Assembly: GCF_000314975.1 (NCBI RefSeq)
Contig: NZ_BAEN01000014.1
Coordinates: 62,001 to 126,000 of the forward strand
Source: Aliiglaciecola lipolytica E3
GTDB lineage: Bacteria; Pseudomonadota; Gammaproteobacteria; Enterobacterales; Alteromonadaceae
Reading direction: 5' to 3'
Length of the DNA stretch: 64,000 bases
The first letter of the stretch is position 1, and every line of letters starts with the position of its first letter. Below, one piece after another: positions 16,969 to 25,646 of this stretch. The notes below the pieces were generated by a model that was given only the letters and a program-made list of their open reading frames with translations, had not been told where the DNA came from and ran no database searches. The position numbers and the translations under genes were made by a program.

Positions 16969-17744
16969 TCGAGAATACGCCTCCCAAACAATTAAGCCAT
17001 AAACTTGCGATGCGTTACTCTCGACAAGTCATGTTGCCTGGGTTCGATTTAGAAAAGCAAGAATTGTTGTTATCTAAAAAAGTACTCGTCATTGGGGTAG
17101 GCGGATTAGGTTGTGCTGCAGCTCAATATCTAGTGGCTAGCGGTATTGCACAGATTACTTTGGTCGATGACGACAAGGTCGATGAAACAAATTTACCACG
17201 TCAAATTCTACACGGTGAGTCTGATGTAGGAATGAATAAATGCCAGTCAGCAAAAAACAAGTTAGCCAAGCTTAATAGCGCGGCTAAAATCTCAACTATC
17301 GAAAACCGTTTGCATGACGACGAACTTGAGCAAGTCTTAATAGCACATGATATTGTTATTGATTGTAGCGACAATCTAGCCACTCGAAATCAATTAAACC
17401 GTGCCTGTTTACAGGCTCAAAAACCGTTAGTCTCTGGGGCGGCAATTCGTATGGAAGGCCAAATTTTTAGCATGCAACCCAGTGCGAAAAATGCGTGTTA
17501 TGGCTGTTTAAGCCGGCATTTTGGTGAACAATCTCTTACCTGTAGTGATGCCGGTGTAATGTCTCCATTAGTAGGTGTCATTGGCTCAATGCAAGCTTTA
17601 GAAGCGATCAAAATAATGGTTGATTACGGGCAACCATTAAATAATCAATTGATGTTGTTTGATGCGATGACCTTGCAATGGCAGAGGTTTAGCGTGCCTA
17701 AAAGTGCTGATTGTAAAGCATGCGGACAGGTAAATTCTGAATAA
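16965..17744 (+). CDS. moeB: MoeB/ThiF-family E1-like adenylyltransferase
   Basis: A 259-residue enzyme that activates a sulfur-carrier protein C-terminus by adenylation (MoaD for molybdopterin, or ThiS-like carriers). The nucleotide-binding motif GVGGLG is at 44-49, DDDKVDETNLPRQ at 68-80, zinc-binding pairs Cys178/Cys181 and Cys250/Cys253, and the conserved cysteine of LTCSDAGVMSPLVGVIG at 193. The last segment and overall length match E. coli MoeB (249 residues) closely. Its ATG overlaps the permease stop (ATGA), so it belongs to the ABC operon; no moaD, moeA or thiS gene is visible in the window. Whether its partner is MoaD or another carrier cannot be read from sequence. Confidence 0.85.
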   Translation: MIENTPPKQLSHKLAMRYSRQVMLPGFDLEKQELLLSKKVLVIGVGGLGCAAAQYLVASGIAQITLVDDDKVDETNLPRQILHGESDVGMNKCQSAKNKLAKLNSAAKISTIENRLHDDELEQVLIAHDIVIDCSDNLATRNQLNRACLQAQKPLVSGAAIRMEGQIFSMQPSAKNACYGCLSRHFGEQSLTCSDAGVMSPLVGVIGSMQALEAIKIMVDYGQPLNNQLMLFDAMTLQWQRFSVPKSADCKACGQVNSE

Positions 17745-17851
17745 TTGTGTGACTCGAATACGATGCCATTGTAGCACTGGCTTGATCTTTCAAAAGCAAC
17801 TACACTGGCCAACATACGGCCTCAAATTAGGTTAATTAAGCTGGAACAGAC

Positions 17852-19603
17852 ATGCCTACAAACACGTTACCTCGATTGATATTTTTGCTAAGTTTTTATG
17901 CCCTTTTTGCCCAAGCAACTCCCGATACAAATACTAAAATATTTCAACAAATATTGGACGAACATTGGCAGCACGAAAATCGGGAGCAATTGTTCTTTCG
18001 CAATGATCCGGATGCGTTTAGGATGAATGGAAAGTTGCCGGATATGTCGCAACAGGGAAGAGAAAGAAGACAGAAGTTTAATCAAAAAATCATCCAACGT
18101 CTTGCCGAGGTAGATGTTTCTCAACTTTCAGAAAATCAACAAGTTACCTATAAATTGTTTGCTTATGAAAGACAAGCAGAAGCGAAAAGCTACCAACAAC
18201 TTGATCGCTATTTTCCGCTAAATTATTACTCCGGTTATCACAGTTATTTTGCTGGCGCACCGGCAAATATGTCATTTTTAACGTCTGAAGATTACGAAAA
18301 CTATCTAGTGAGTCTGGCTGACTTTCCGCGCTATAACCAAGAATTTATTGATGATTTAACAGAGGCAGTGAAAAAAGGGTATGTGCATTATTGCGAGACC
18401 TTTAGAAACTATGATAAATCGATTAGCAAACATATTGTTAAGAATGTTGAAGACAGTGTTTTTTGGGCGCCGTTGGCCAATATCCCAACCAATATAACTC
18501 AACAGAATAAACTGCATTATCAACAAAAAGCCAAACAGCTTATCCGTGATGAAGTGATTCCTGAGTACCAAAAATTCTATGATTTTTTTACTCAACAATA
18601 TATGCCCAACTGTCGTAAAAAAGCCGGAATAAGTAGTGTTGACGGTGGCTCTGAATATTATAAATATCTAATTGAGTATTACACAACAACCGATCTGAGT
18701 GCTGAGCAAATTCACCAAATTGGTTTGGATGAAGTTGCACGTATTAAAAAAGACATGTTAACCATAATTGATGATGTTGGTTTTCAGGGCAACTTTAACG
18801 AATTTATTGCATTCTTGCGTAGTGATGAGCAATTTTATACCGATAGTGCACTGGATATGATTGAAAAAGCCAGCTACATCAGTCGCAAAATGGCTGGACA
18901 GTTACCTAAGTGGTTCAGTGTATTGCCACGCACAACATTTGATATTAAATCGAGCCCCAATGGTGGTGCATATTACGTCGCATCGGATGGCAGTGGAACA
19001 ACTGCGGGCACTTACTTTTTAGATACCCAAGATTTACAAAGCCAACCCTTATACACCCTTGAAGCATTGACATTTCACGAAGCAGAGCCAGGACATCATT
19101 TCCAAAGTTCAATTGCACAAGAAATCGATATGGCAAATTTTAGAAAAAAACTGTACCACTCAGCTTATGGAGAAGGATGGGGTTTGTATTCAGAGCGGCT
19201 AGGTAAAGAAATGGGATTTTACCAAGATCCATATAGTGATTTTGGGCGCTTAACCTATGAAGCTTGGCGTGCTTGCCGACTGGTAGTCGATACAGGCATT
19301 CATGCTAAAAGTTGGACGCGGCAACAAGCGATAGATTATTTAGCCGAAAATACAGCATTGAGTATGAGTGATGTTGTTGGTCAAATTGACCGTTACATAA
19401 GTTGGCCCGCTCAGGCATTGTCTTACAAAATCGGTGAATTGAAGATTGTAGAACTTCGAGAGTTGGCGCAAACGCAACTGGGCGAACAATTTGATGTGAG
19501 AAAGTTTCACGACCAGATACTTAAGAATGGCAGTTTACCGCTGGATTTACTTGAACAGCTAAGCAAAGACTGGATCAGTGAACAAAAAGCAAAACAACAT
19601 TAA
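17852..19603 (+). CDS. Secreted DUF885-family protein (putative metallopeptidase)
   Basis: A 583-residue protein with a signal peptide (hydrophobic stretch about residues 7-20, cleavage near AQA). It carries the DUF885 hallmark HEAEPGHH (in LEALTFHEAEPGHHFQSS), an HExxxGHH-type zinc-ligand arrangement, then YGEGWGLYSERLGKEMGFYQDPYSDFGRL and CRLVVDTGIHAKSWTRQQAIDYL, all family signatures. Length is typical. It is thought to be a zinc peptidase acting in the periplasm, although family members are mostly uncharacterised. It stands alone, 107 bp after the moeB-like gene, with no obvious terminator between them. Confidence 0.88.
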   Translation: MPTNTLPRLIFLLSFYALFAQATPDTNTKIFQQILDEHWQHENREQLFFRNDPDAFRMNGKLPDMSQQGRERRQKFNQKIIQRLAEVDVSQLSENQQVTYKLFAYERQAEAKSYQQLDRYFPLNYYSGYHSYFAGAPANMSFLTSEDYENYLVSLADFPRYNQEFIDDLTEAVKKGYVHYCETFRNYDKSISKHIVKNVEDSVFWAPLANIPTNITQQNKLHYQQKAKQLIRDEVIPEYQKFYDFFTQQYMPNCRKKAGISSVDGGSEYYKYLIEYYTTTDLSAEQIHQIGLDEVARIKKDMLTIIDDVGFQGNFNEFIAFLRSDEQFYTDSALDMIEKASYISRKMAGQLPKWFSVLPRTTFDIKSSPNGGAYYVASDGSGTTAGTYFLDTQDLQSQPLYTLEALTFHEAEPGHHFQSSIAQEIDMANFRKKLYHSAYGEGWGLYSERLGKEMGFYQDPYSDFGRLTYEAWRACRLVVDTGIHAKSWTRQQAIDYLAENTALSMSDVVGQIDRYISWPAQALSYKIGELKIVELRELAQTQLGEQFDVRKFHDQILKNGSLPLDLLEQLSKDWISEQKAKQH

Positions 19604-19776
19604 CTAGCTGGCAATGTCATTGAAATGGGGAGTTAGTGTAAGTTTGTACTATTGCGGTCGCTCCTAGTCTTTTTTTGTAGCTAGTAGCGACACGCTATGC
19701 GGGCTCTATTGAACGATTAAATAATGCGTACCCTAGATTGATTTCAACTATAAATTACTTCAGCTTGTGGGTTGAT

Positions 19777-20319
19777 TTACTGCTGTGATTCGCATAAATA
19801 GAGTCCATGGGTATGAATATAGTCAGCCACACCTTTTGGGACTTGCTTATCAATTTCATTGCGATTTAACAAGTTGTTGCGTACGTCTGTCGATCTTACT
19901 TCCACTCGCTCAGGGACAACAAGAATATTCCAGTTTTCGAGAATTTCTTGAGATTTATAAAACTTGTGCCAATTTTTGTGATTATCGGGTCCCATCACAA
20001 ACGTGAGCTTTGCATCTGGATAATATTCTGATTGCAAATAAGACATTAGATCATAAGTGTAGATAGGATTCGTGCCGTCACTTAGTTGATCTTCAATGGG
20101 GAATACTTCAATCTTAGAAATAGAAAGCTGGTCTGCAAATAATCGTAGCATAGCGATTCTTTGCTCATAAGAAATCATCTTTTTAGAAAACGCGTGAGCA
20201 TATGACGGAACCAACAATATGCTGTCGAAAGCTGGTTCATGGGAGTTAATGTATTCAATTGCGTCTTGATGCCCAAAAGTAGGCGGATTAAATGCAGCAC
20301 CAAAAATCGCTATATTCAT
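19777..20319 (-). CDS. nadD: NadD-type nicotinate-nucleotide adenylyltransferase
   Basis: A 180-residue nucleotidyltransferase. The first nucleotide-binding motif is IFGAAFNPPTFGHQDAI (residues about 4-20) and the second is VRSTDVRNNL (about 141-150), corresponding to the (H/T)xGH and SxTxxR motifs that bind ATP. NadD joins ATP and nicotinate mononucleotide to make deamido-NAD. It is divergent from pncA-pncB, which feed nicotinate mononucleotide, so a role in NAD salvage is well supported by context. The genome may carry a second, essential nadD elsewhere near holA/rlmH, as is usual in gammaproteobacteria; this copy would then be a salvage paralogue. Confidence 0.85.
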   Translation of the reverse strand: MNIAIFGAAFNPPTFGHQDAIEYINSHEPAFDSILLVPSYAHAFSKKMISYEQRIAMLRLFADQLSISKIEVFPIEDQLSDGTNPIYTYDLMSYLQSEYYPDAKLTFVMGPDNHKNWHKFYKSQEILENWNILVVPERVEVRSTDVRNNLLNRNEIDKQVPKGVADYIHTHGLYLCESQQ

Positions 20320-20503
20320 ATTGCGGGTTCCAGAAGAAACAAAAATATTGTTGTTTATAGTTAGTTAAAGTACTTCTCTATTGAGCCATAACTTTGGCAA
20401 AAAGTGTAGTAAAAACCGTTTAAAATTATATGCATAGGTTTCCAAATGTTGGAAAAATGTATATAGCGTAAGTGTAATATTAAAATTTGAGGTTAAGCTG
20501 TTA

Positions 20504-21157
20504 ATGAAATCAAAAGTTGCATCAATCAACGTGGATCCTCAAAAAGGTTTTACACCTATTTGTCCAGATGAGCTACCTGTCGTGGAAGGTGATCAAATTG
20601 TTCCTGAACTTCTCGCGCAAAATGCCTTGGCAGATTTGATTATCGGTAGTAGTGATGCTCATTGTGAGCAAGCTTTATTTGTCGTTGATGATGCAGATGA
20701 ACAATTTAAACCCCTAGATTATCCAAATACTGACTGCACATTTAAGATCCATTGTCGCCCCGGCACCAAGGGATTTGAATTGCTCGATGGTTTACCAGCA
20801 GCAACTGAATATGACTTTTTTGTGTGGAAGGGGGTGGCACCTGATCTTCATCCCTACGGGGCTTGTTATCATGATTTAGCCGAGAAGTTATCTACTGGGT
20901 TGATTGAGTATTTGGTATTTCATCAAGTAGACAAAATCATTGTTGGAGGATTGGCTACAGATTTTTGTGTGGCAACCACGGCCAAACAGCTACAAAAAAG
21001 TAAACGGTTTGATGTGGCGATCAATTTAGCAGCTTGCCGCGGTATTTCACCTGAAGGTGTGGCAGAGCAGCTTGATTTAATGCAAGAGATGGGCATAACT
21101 GTTTTAGAAAACAGTCAAGCAGTAAAAGTTTGGATATCAGGGCAGGGCATCTCATAA
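20504..21157 (+). CDS. pncA: Nicotinamidase (isochorismatase fold)
   Basis: A 217-residue cysteine hydrolase that converts nicotinamide to nicotinate. Catalytic Asp is in NVDPQKGF (about residue 11), the Lys in VWKGVAPDLHPYGA, and the nucleophile Cys in GGLATDFCVATTA; the metal ligands fit DAHCE near residue 53. Length is normal. It is followed with a one-base overlap (TAATG) by pncB, and faces nadD across 184 bp, so the three genes form a nicotinamide-to-NAD route. Confidence 0.9.
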   Translation: MKSKVASINVDPQKGFTPICPDELPVVEGDQIVPELLAQNALADLIIGSSDAHCEQALFVVDDADEQFKPLDYPNTDCTFKIHCRPGTKGFELLDGLPAATEYDFFVWKGVAPDLHPYGACYHDLAEKLSTGLIEYLVFHQVDKIIVGGLATDFCVATTAKQLQKSKRFDVAINLAACRGISPEGVAEQLDLMQEMGITVLENSQAVKVWISGQGIS

Positions 21158-22386
21158 TGAATTTCCCTAAAGCCGCCGCAAGACGTAATTCGTTATTTAG
21201 AAAAAACCTTAATTTTTCTGCGTTAGATAACGACTACTATAAAATGAATATGTGGCAATGCTTCATGCATCAATATCCCTATATTGAAGAGGCGGAATAT
21301 CGTTTTTTTATGCGTAGTGATGTGGACCTCCGCCCATATAAAGCAGAAATCCAGCAAGAGTTACAAAAACTAGACGGTTTGAAGTTTACTGACGACCAGA
21401 TTCGTTGGTTAGAGAAAACACCATGGTATACCAAAGATTTTATTGAGTGGGCCAGAATGTGGTCTTTTCAAAGTCGTTTTTTATACATTTCAGAACAAAA
21501 TAACCAATTGTCGATTGTCGCACGCGGACCATTAATGCATATCCATAATTTTGAAATGCCGGTGCTTTCTACTGTTGCTGAGGTTTATAATCGCAGAAAC
21601 TATCCGCAAAAATCATATGAAGATGTGCGAAAGCCGCTGTTTGCTAAAATTGACTGGCTAAATCAGCAGCATCAAAAACATGATTTAACCGGCCTGACCT
21701 TGGCTGACTTTGGGACTCGCAGACGCTTTAGCTATGAAACACAGTTAACCGTGGTGGATATGCTAAACACAAAATTGCCTGATTTCTTCATTGGTACCTC
21801 AAATATGCATATTGCCAAAGAACTGGGTGTTAATCCTATCGGCACTATGGCCCATGAAATATTTATGTTGTCACAACAGGTAGGGGTGCAGTTAGCTCAT
21901 TCACAAAAACATACATTGGAATGCTGGGTTAAAGAGTTTCGAGGACAGCTAGGTTATGCATTGACGGACGTGATTGGTATGGATGCATTTGTCAGAGACT
22001 TTGATTTATATTTTGCTAAGTTGTTTGAAGGTTTGCGCCAAGACTCTGGATGTCCATTTGAATTTGGCGAGAAAGCGATAAAAATGTACAAAGATTTGAA
22101 GTTGGACCCGACCACCAAAACGGTCATATTTAGTGACGCCTTAGACTTTGAGAAAATGCTAGAGTTGTTTTTACACTTTAGAGGACGGATCCGCACATCT
22201 TTTGGTATAGGAACGTTTCTCTCCAATGACGTAGAGGGTGTTGTACCACTGAATATGGTGATGAAACTCGTTAAAGTGAATGATCGGCCCGTTGCCAAAA
22301 TATCTGACACCATCGGTAAAAACTTATGTGACGATGAGAACTTTGTTCGCTATCTCAAAGATGTTTATAACGTCACCTGGGCCTGA
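21157..22386 (+). CDS. pncB: Nicotinate phosphoribosyltransferase
   Basis: A 409-residue enzyme forming nicotinate mononucleotide from nicotinate and PRPP with ATP hydrolysis. It aligns by eye with E. coli PncB (400 residues): LDNDYYKMNMWQ, LADFGTRRRFSYE, FFIGTSNMHIAKELGV, GTMAHEIFM with the phosphorylatable His, ALTDVIGMDAFVRDFD, LRQDSGCPFEFGEKAI, VIFSDALDF and SFGIGTFLSND. The ATG overlapping the pncA stop (TAATG) is chosen; an in-frame TTG at 21130 would lie inside pncA and adds nine residues without a reason. Coupled translation with pncA is likely. Confidence 0.94.
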   Translation: MNFPKAAARRNSLFRKNLNFSALDNDYYKMNMWQCFMHQYPYIEEAEYRFFMRSDVDLRPYKAEIQQELQKLDGLKFTDDQIRWLEKTPWYTKDFIEWARMWSFQSRFLYISEQNNQLSIVARGPLMHIHNFEMPVLSTVAEVYNRRNYPQKSYEDVRKPLFAKIDWLNQQHQKHDLTGLTLADFGTRRRFSYETQLTVVDMLNTKLPDFFIGTSNMHIAKELGVNPIGTMAHEIFMLSQQVGVQLAHSQKHTLECWVKEFRGQLGYALTDVIGMDAFVRDFDLYFAKLFEGLRQDSGCPFEFGEKAIKMYKDLKLDPTTKTVIFSDALDFEKMLELFLHFRGRIRTSFGIGTFLSNDVEGVVPLNMVMKLVKVNDRPVAKISDTIGKNLCDDENFVRYLKDVYNVTWA

Positions 22387-22412
22387 TCCAATCTAGTCAT
22401 GTTTTGTAAACT

Positions 22413-23723
22413 TTATTTACTATTTTGTTGCTGGGCCAATCGATAGATTAATATCGCTGCTTTATGCATGTTTTTGGCGAAGCTTGTCATATCGGCCTGT
22501 TCGTCTTTAGTGTGACCTCCAGCACCCATCAAACCTAATCCATCTAACGCCATTTCTACATGATCAGCGGCAAAGGAAATATCTGCTGCACCAGCATTAC
22601 GTGGGTTAACCGCGACTACTTTACCGTATCCTAACGATTCACTGACATCGCTGTACCAGCTGAGCAACTGATAATTTTTTTCAGTAGGTGCCATGGGAGG
22701 GTATCCATTGCCAATCGTTAATGTTGCATTGGTATGCAGTAAATTCTGTTTTACGATTTTTTGCATCGTACTTTTTGCAGTGTCTAATTCTTGCGGCGTT
22801 AATGCTCTGATTCCGCCTTTTACAATAACGTGTTTGGCAACGACATTATTTTTGCCAAACGCCGTCCCGTTAGCAGTTTGTTGATCAAAAGTGGTATCCG
22901 TTCCGCCTAGAATTATGCCAGGATTAAACGTTAAATTACCTAAATGTGCCAGTTCCTGACGAAATGCATCAAGAATACGAGCGGCTTCAAAAATCGCCCC
23001 GTAGCCAACATTTTCACTAAATATTTGTGATGAATGTGCGGCCCTTCCAGTTACATCTAGTTGCCAGTCGATTGAGCCTCTGCGAGCGACCACTGCGGTC
23101 TTGATATCACTATCTCCATCTTCAAAACCTAATGCTATATCAGCCCATTTGGCTGCGTCGATAATGGCTTTTTTTGAGGCAGACAAGGGTTTACCGCTGC
23201 GCTCTTCATCTCCTGTCATTACTATTTTTATACTTACGTCGTCGAGTATTCCAAGGTTTTTAAGTGCGCGCATTACTTCGATGATGATCACGTCACCACC
23301 TTTCATATCGGTAATGCCAGGGCCTGCGACTTTATTGTCTGCAAGTGTTTGATACTCCTGAAAGCTATCATCTTTGGCAAATACCGTATCTAAATGACCT
23401 ATCATTAAAATCTTTGGTCCTTTATTGCCATAACTCGCTATCAAATGGCCAGCACGATCGAATTCAGCACCACCCTGCCAGTGTGTTGTAAAACCTATCT
23501 CATCTAGTTCCTTTTGAAATAATTGTCCTACTGATTTCACACCAGCAAAATTCATCGTTCCGCTATTAATATTGACGGATCTTTTGAGTAGTTCTTGTGC
23601 TTCTGGTAGTTGCTCATTTAGCAACGCAACTATCTCGGATTCCACTTGAGCATTAGATTGGTTGGCAGATGTAGCTGCGGTAAACACAATGAGAAAATAC
23701 AGGAATGGTGTTATACGATTCAT
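22413..23723 (-). CDS. Secreted M20-family zinc peptidase (glutamate carboxypeptidase-like)
   Basis: A 436-residue di-zinc peptidase with a signal peptide (MNRITPFLYFLIVFTAATS, cleavage near SNAQ). Zinc and catalytic residues are seen in MIGHLDTVF (His and Asp), GPGITDMKGGD (bridging Asp) and TGDEERSG (catalytic Glu-Glu), with a lid or dimerisation domain at about 215-335 and a late GAGGHTKDE supplying the last His. The architecture is that of CPG2-type carboxypeptidases that cut C-terminal glutamate or similar from peptides or folates. It converges on pncB with 26 bp between the stop codons and is unrelated in function. Confidence 0.9.
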   Translation of the reverse strand: MNRITPFLYFLIVFTAATSANQSNAQVESEIVALLNEQLPEAQELLKRSVNINSGTMNFAGVKSVGQLFQKELDEIGFTTHWQGGAEFDRAGHLIASYGNKGPKILMIGHLDTVFAKDDSFQEYQTLADNKVAGPGITDMKGGDVIIIEVMRALKNLGILDDVSIKIVMTGDEERSGKPLSASKKAIIDAAKWADIALGFEDGDSDIKTAVVARRGSIDWQLDVTGRAAHSSQIFSENVGYGAIFEAARILDAFRQELAHLGNLTFNPGIILGGTDTTFDQQTANGTAFGKNNVVAKHVIVKGGIRALTPQELDTAKSTMQKIVKQNLLHTNATLTIGNGYPPMAPTEKNYQLLSWYSDVSESLGYGKVVAVNPRNAGAADISFAADHVEMALDGLGLMGAGGHTKDEQADMTSFAKNMHKAAILIYRLAQQQNSK

Positions 23724-23953
23724 AATAAACCTTAATTATATTGCTAAGTAGCAGCATAAAATTTGCCGAAAGTAATGTCTAGCGCTTAAGAAAACGTTCT
23801 TAACTGAATTTTTTTATAAAATGTTCAAGTATCGAACTATAAAAACGCTGCATATTCCTGTAAATTACGCGCACTTTTTGTCAACTTCTAGGCCTTAGTC
23901 AATACTGCGTGAAAGTCGTGGTAGCTTGACCAGCAAATTCAACGAGGAATTAC

Positions 23954-25420
23954 ATGAAAACACTTTCTGACATAGCCGTAGTAGGCTTAGCCGTCATGGG
24001 CGAAAACCTGATTTTAAATATGGCCAGTAAAGGTTTTACTGTTACTGCTTACAATCGTTCGTATAACAAAGTGGAAAACTTTTTGGCTACACGTGCTAAA
24101 GACAAGAGCATACGTGGTGCGGATTCGATTGATTCACTAGTTGCTTCTTTATCTTCTCCTCGCAAAATCATGTTGATGGTCAAATCCGGTCAACCAGTCG
24201 ATGACTTTATCCAGCAGCTTATCCCACATTTAGACAAAGGCGACATCATCATTGATGGTGGTAATAGTCAATTTGAAGATTCAAATCGTAGAACGGCGAT
24301 GCTAGCTGAAAAAGGATTGTTGTACGTTGGTACAGGTGTGTCTGGTGGAGAAGAGGGGGCATTGTTAGGCCCGTCAATTATGCCAGGTGGAAACCCACAA
24401 GCCTGGCCACATGTTAAACCTATATTCCAAGCTATTTCGGCTAAAGTGAAAGATGAAAACGGTGAGTTAACTATTCCTTGTTGCGACTGGGTTGGAGAAG
24501 GTGGCGCAGGTCATTTTGTCAAAATGGTTCACAACGGTATCGAATATGGCGATATGCAAATTATCTGTGAAGGCTTTATTTTAATGCAGGATTTGCTAGG
24601 CATGAGCACTGACGAAATGCAGGCTGTGTTTAAGCAGTGGAATGAAACCGAATTATCTAGTTACCTAACTGAAATAACTGCAGATATCTTAGGCTTCAAA
24701 GAAAACGGTGAACCGCTTGTAGACAAAATACTAGATACGGCTGGCCAAAAAGGCACGGGTAAATGGACAGGCATCACCGCCTTACATCTTGGGGTTCCAC
24801 TAACGCTAATTGGTGAAGCTGTTTTTGCACGTTGTTTGTCGGCGATTAAAGGTCAGCGTGTGCAGGCGGCTAAACTAATTTCTGGCCCTAATGCAGAATT
24901 CAAAGGTGATAAAGAGGCATTTTTAGAAAGTATCCGTCAAGCTCTATTGGCTTCAAAAATAGTCTCGTATGCACAAGGTTTCGCCGTACTGCAAGAAGCA
25001 GCGAAAGAATATAAATGGAATTTGGATTACGGCAGTATCGCTATGATGTGGCGCGAAGGCTGTATCATTCGTTCTGTGTTCTTAGATAATATAAAAGCAG
25101 CCTATGATAATAACCCTGAGCTAGACAATTTATTGTTAGATGATTACTTTAATAAAGTCGTTGAAAATGCTCAGCAAGGATGGCGAGAAGTGGTAGCTAC
25201 TGCAGCATTGCAAGGTGTAGCAGCACCATGTTTATCTTCGGCACTTAGCTATTTCGACGGTTATCGTACTGAAAATTTGCCAGCTAATCTTTTACAAGCG
25301 CAACGTGATTACTTTGGTGCACACACTTACGAACGTAAAGATAAACCTCGTGGTGAGTTTTTCCACACTAATTGGACTGGGCGTGGCGGTGATACGGCAT
25401 CCACAACCTATGATGTATAA
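23954..25420 (+). CDS. gnd: 6-phosphogluconate dehydrogenase, decarboxylating
   Basis: A 488-residue enzyme of the oxidative pentose phosphate pathway that converts 6-phosphogluconate and NADP+ to ribulose-5-phosphate, CO2 and NADPH. The Rossmann motif VVGLAVMGENLILN is at about 9-22 (Ala replaces the common second Gly-neighbour), followed by YNRS, DGGNSQFEDS, the substrate loop VGTGVSGGEEGALLGPSIMPGG, catalytic Lys in GHFVKMVHNGIEYGDMQ, and the C-terminal AHTYERKDKPRGEFFHTNW. It has its own terminator and no zwf or pgl partner nearby. Confidence 0.96.
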   Translation: MKTLSDIAVVGLAVMGENLILNMASKGFTVTAYNRSYNKVENFLATRAKDKSIRGADSIDSLVASLSSPRKIMLMVKSGQPVDDFIQQLIPHLDKGDIIIDGGNSQFEDSNRRTAMLAEKGLLYVGTGVSGGEEGALLGPSIMPGGNPQAWPHVKPIFQAISAKVKDENGELTIPCCDWVGEGGAGHFVKMVHNGIEYGDMQIICEGFILMQDLLGMSTDEMQAVFKQWNETELSSYLTEITADILGFKENGEPLVDKILDTAGQKGTGKWTGITALHLGVPLTLIGEAVFARCLSAIKGQRVQAAKLISGPNAEFKGDKEAFLESIRQALLASKIVSYAQGFAVLQEAAKEYKWNLDYGSIAMMWREGCIIRSVFLDNIKAAYDNNPELDNLLLDDYFNKVVENAQQGWREVVATAALQGVAAPCLSSALSYFDGYRTENLPANLLQAQRDYFGAHTYERKDKPRGEFFHTNWTGRGGDTASTTYDV

Positions 25421-25437
25421 GGTTTGATTTATCTGAG

Positions 25438-25462
25438 AAAGGCTGCATTTGCAGCCTTTTTT
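25438..25462 (+). terminator. Intrinsic terminator of gnd
   Basis: AAAGGCTGC-ATTT-GCAGCCTTT followed by TTT; 9-bp perfect stem 18 bp after the gnd stop. Confidence 0.92.
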
Positions 25463-25501
25463 GTGTGGGTTTCACTAGTCAGTAAAATGGGTTTTAAGCA
25501 T

Positions 25502-25540
25502 AAAAAAACGCCACCAACTTGAAGTGGGTAGCGTTTTAAG
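25502..25540 (-). terminator. Intrinsic terminator for the minus-strand membrane-protein gene
   Basis: Arms AAAACGC / GCGTTTT with an inner ACC / GGT pair across one mismatch; on the minus strand the stem runs into seven T residues. It lies 107 bp beyond the stop of the gene at 25647. Confidence 0.75.
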
Positions 25541-25646
25541 AAACTTAAATCAGTTATACTGTATATCGTTAAACTGTTTCTGTAGAACTTTTCACGTTTA
25601 GTGCTCCTTCGCCAAAATTTAAACAGTTATTGGCGACAAAAATAGA

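Noticed and set aside
16491-16991. 166-codon minus-strand frame over the permease 3' end
   Set aside because: Antisense to a conserved permease and the moeB start; Asn/Thr/Ile-rich random composition.
21130-21156. TTG start for pncB inside pncA
   Set aside because: ATG 21157 overlapping the pncA stop gives a normal-length enzyme and a standard coupling junction.
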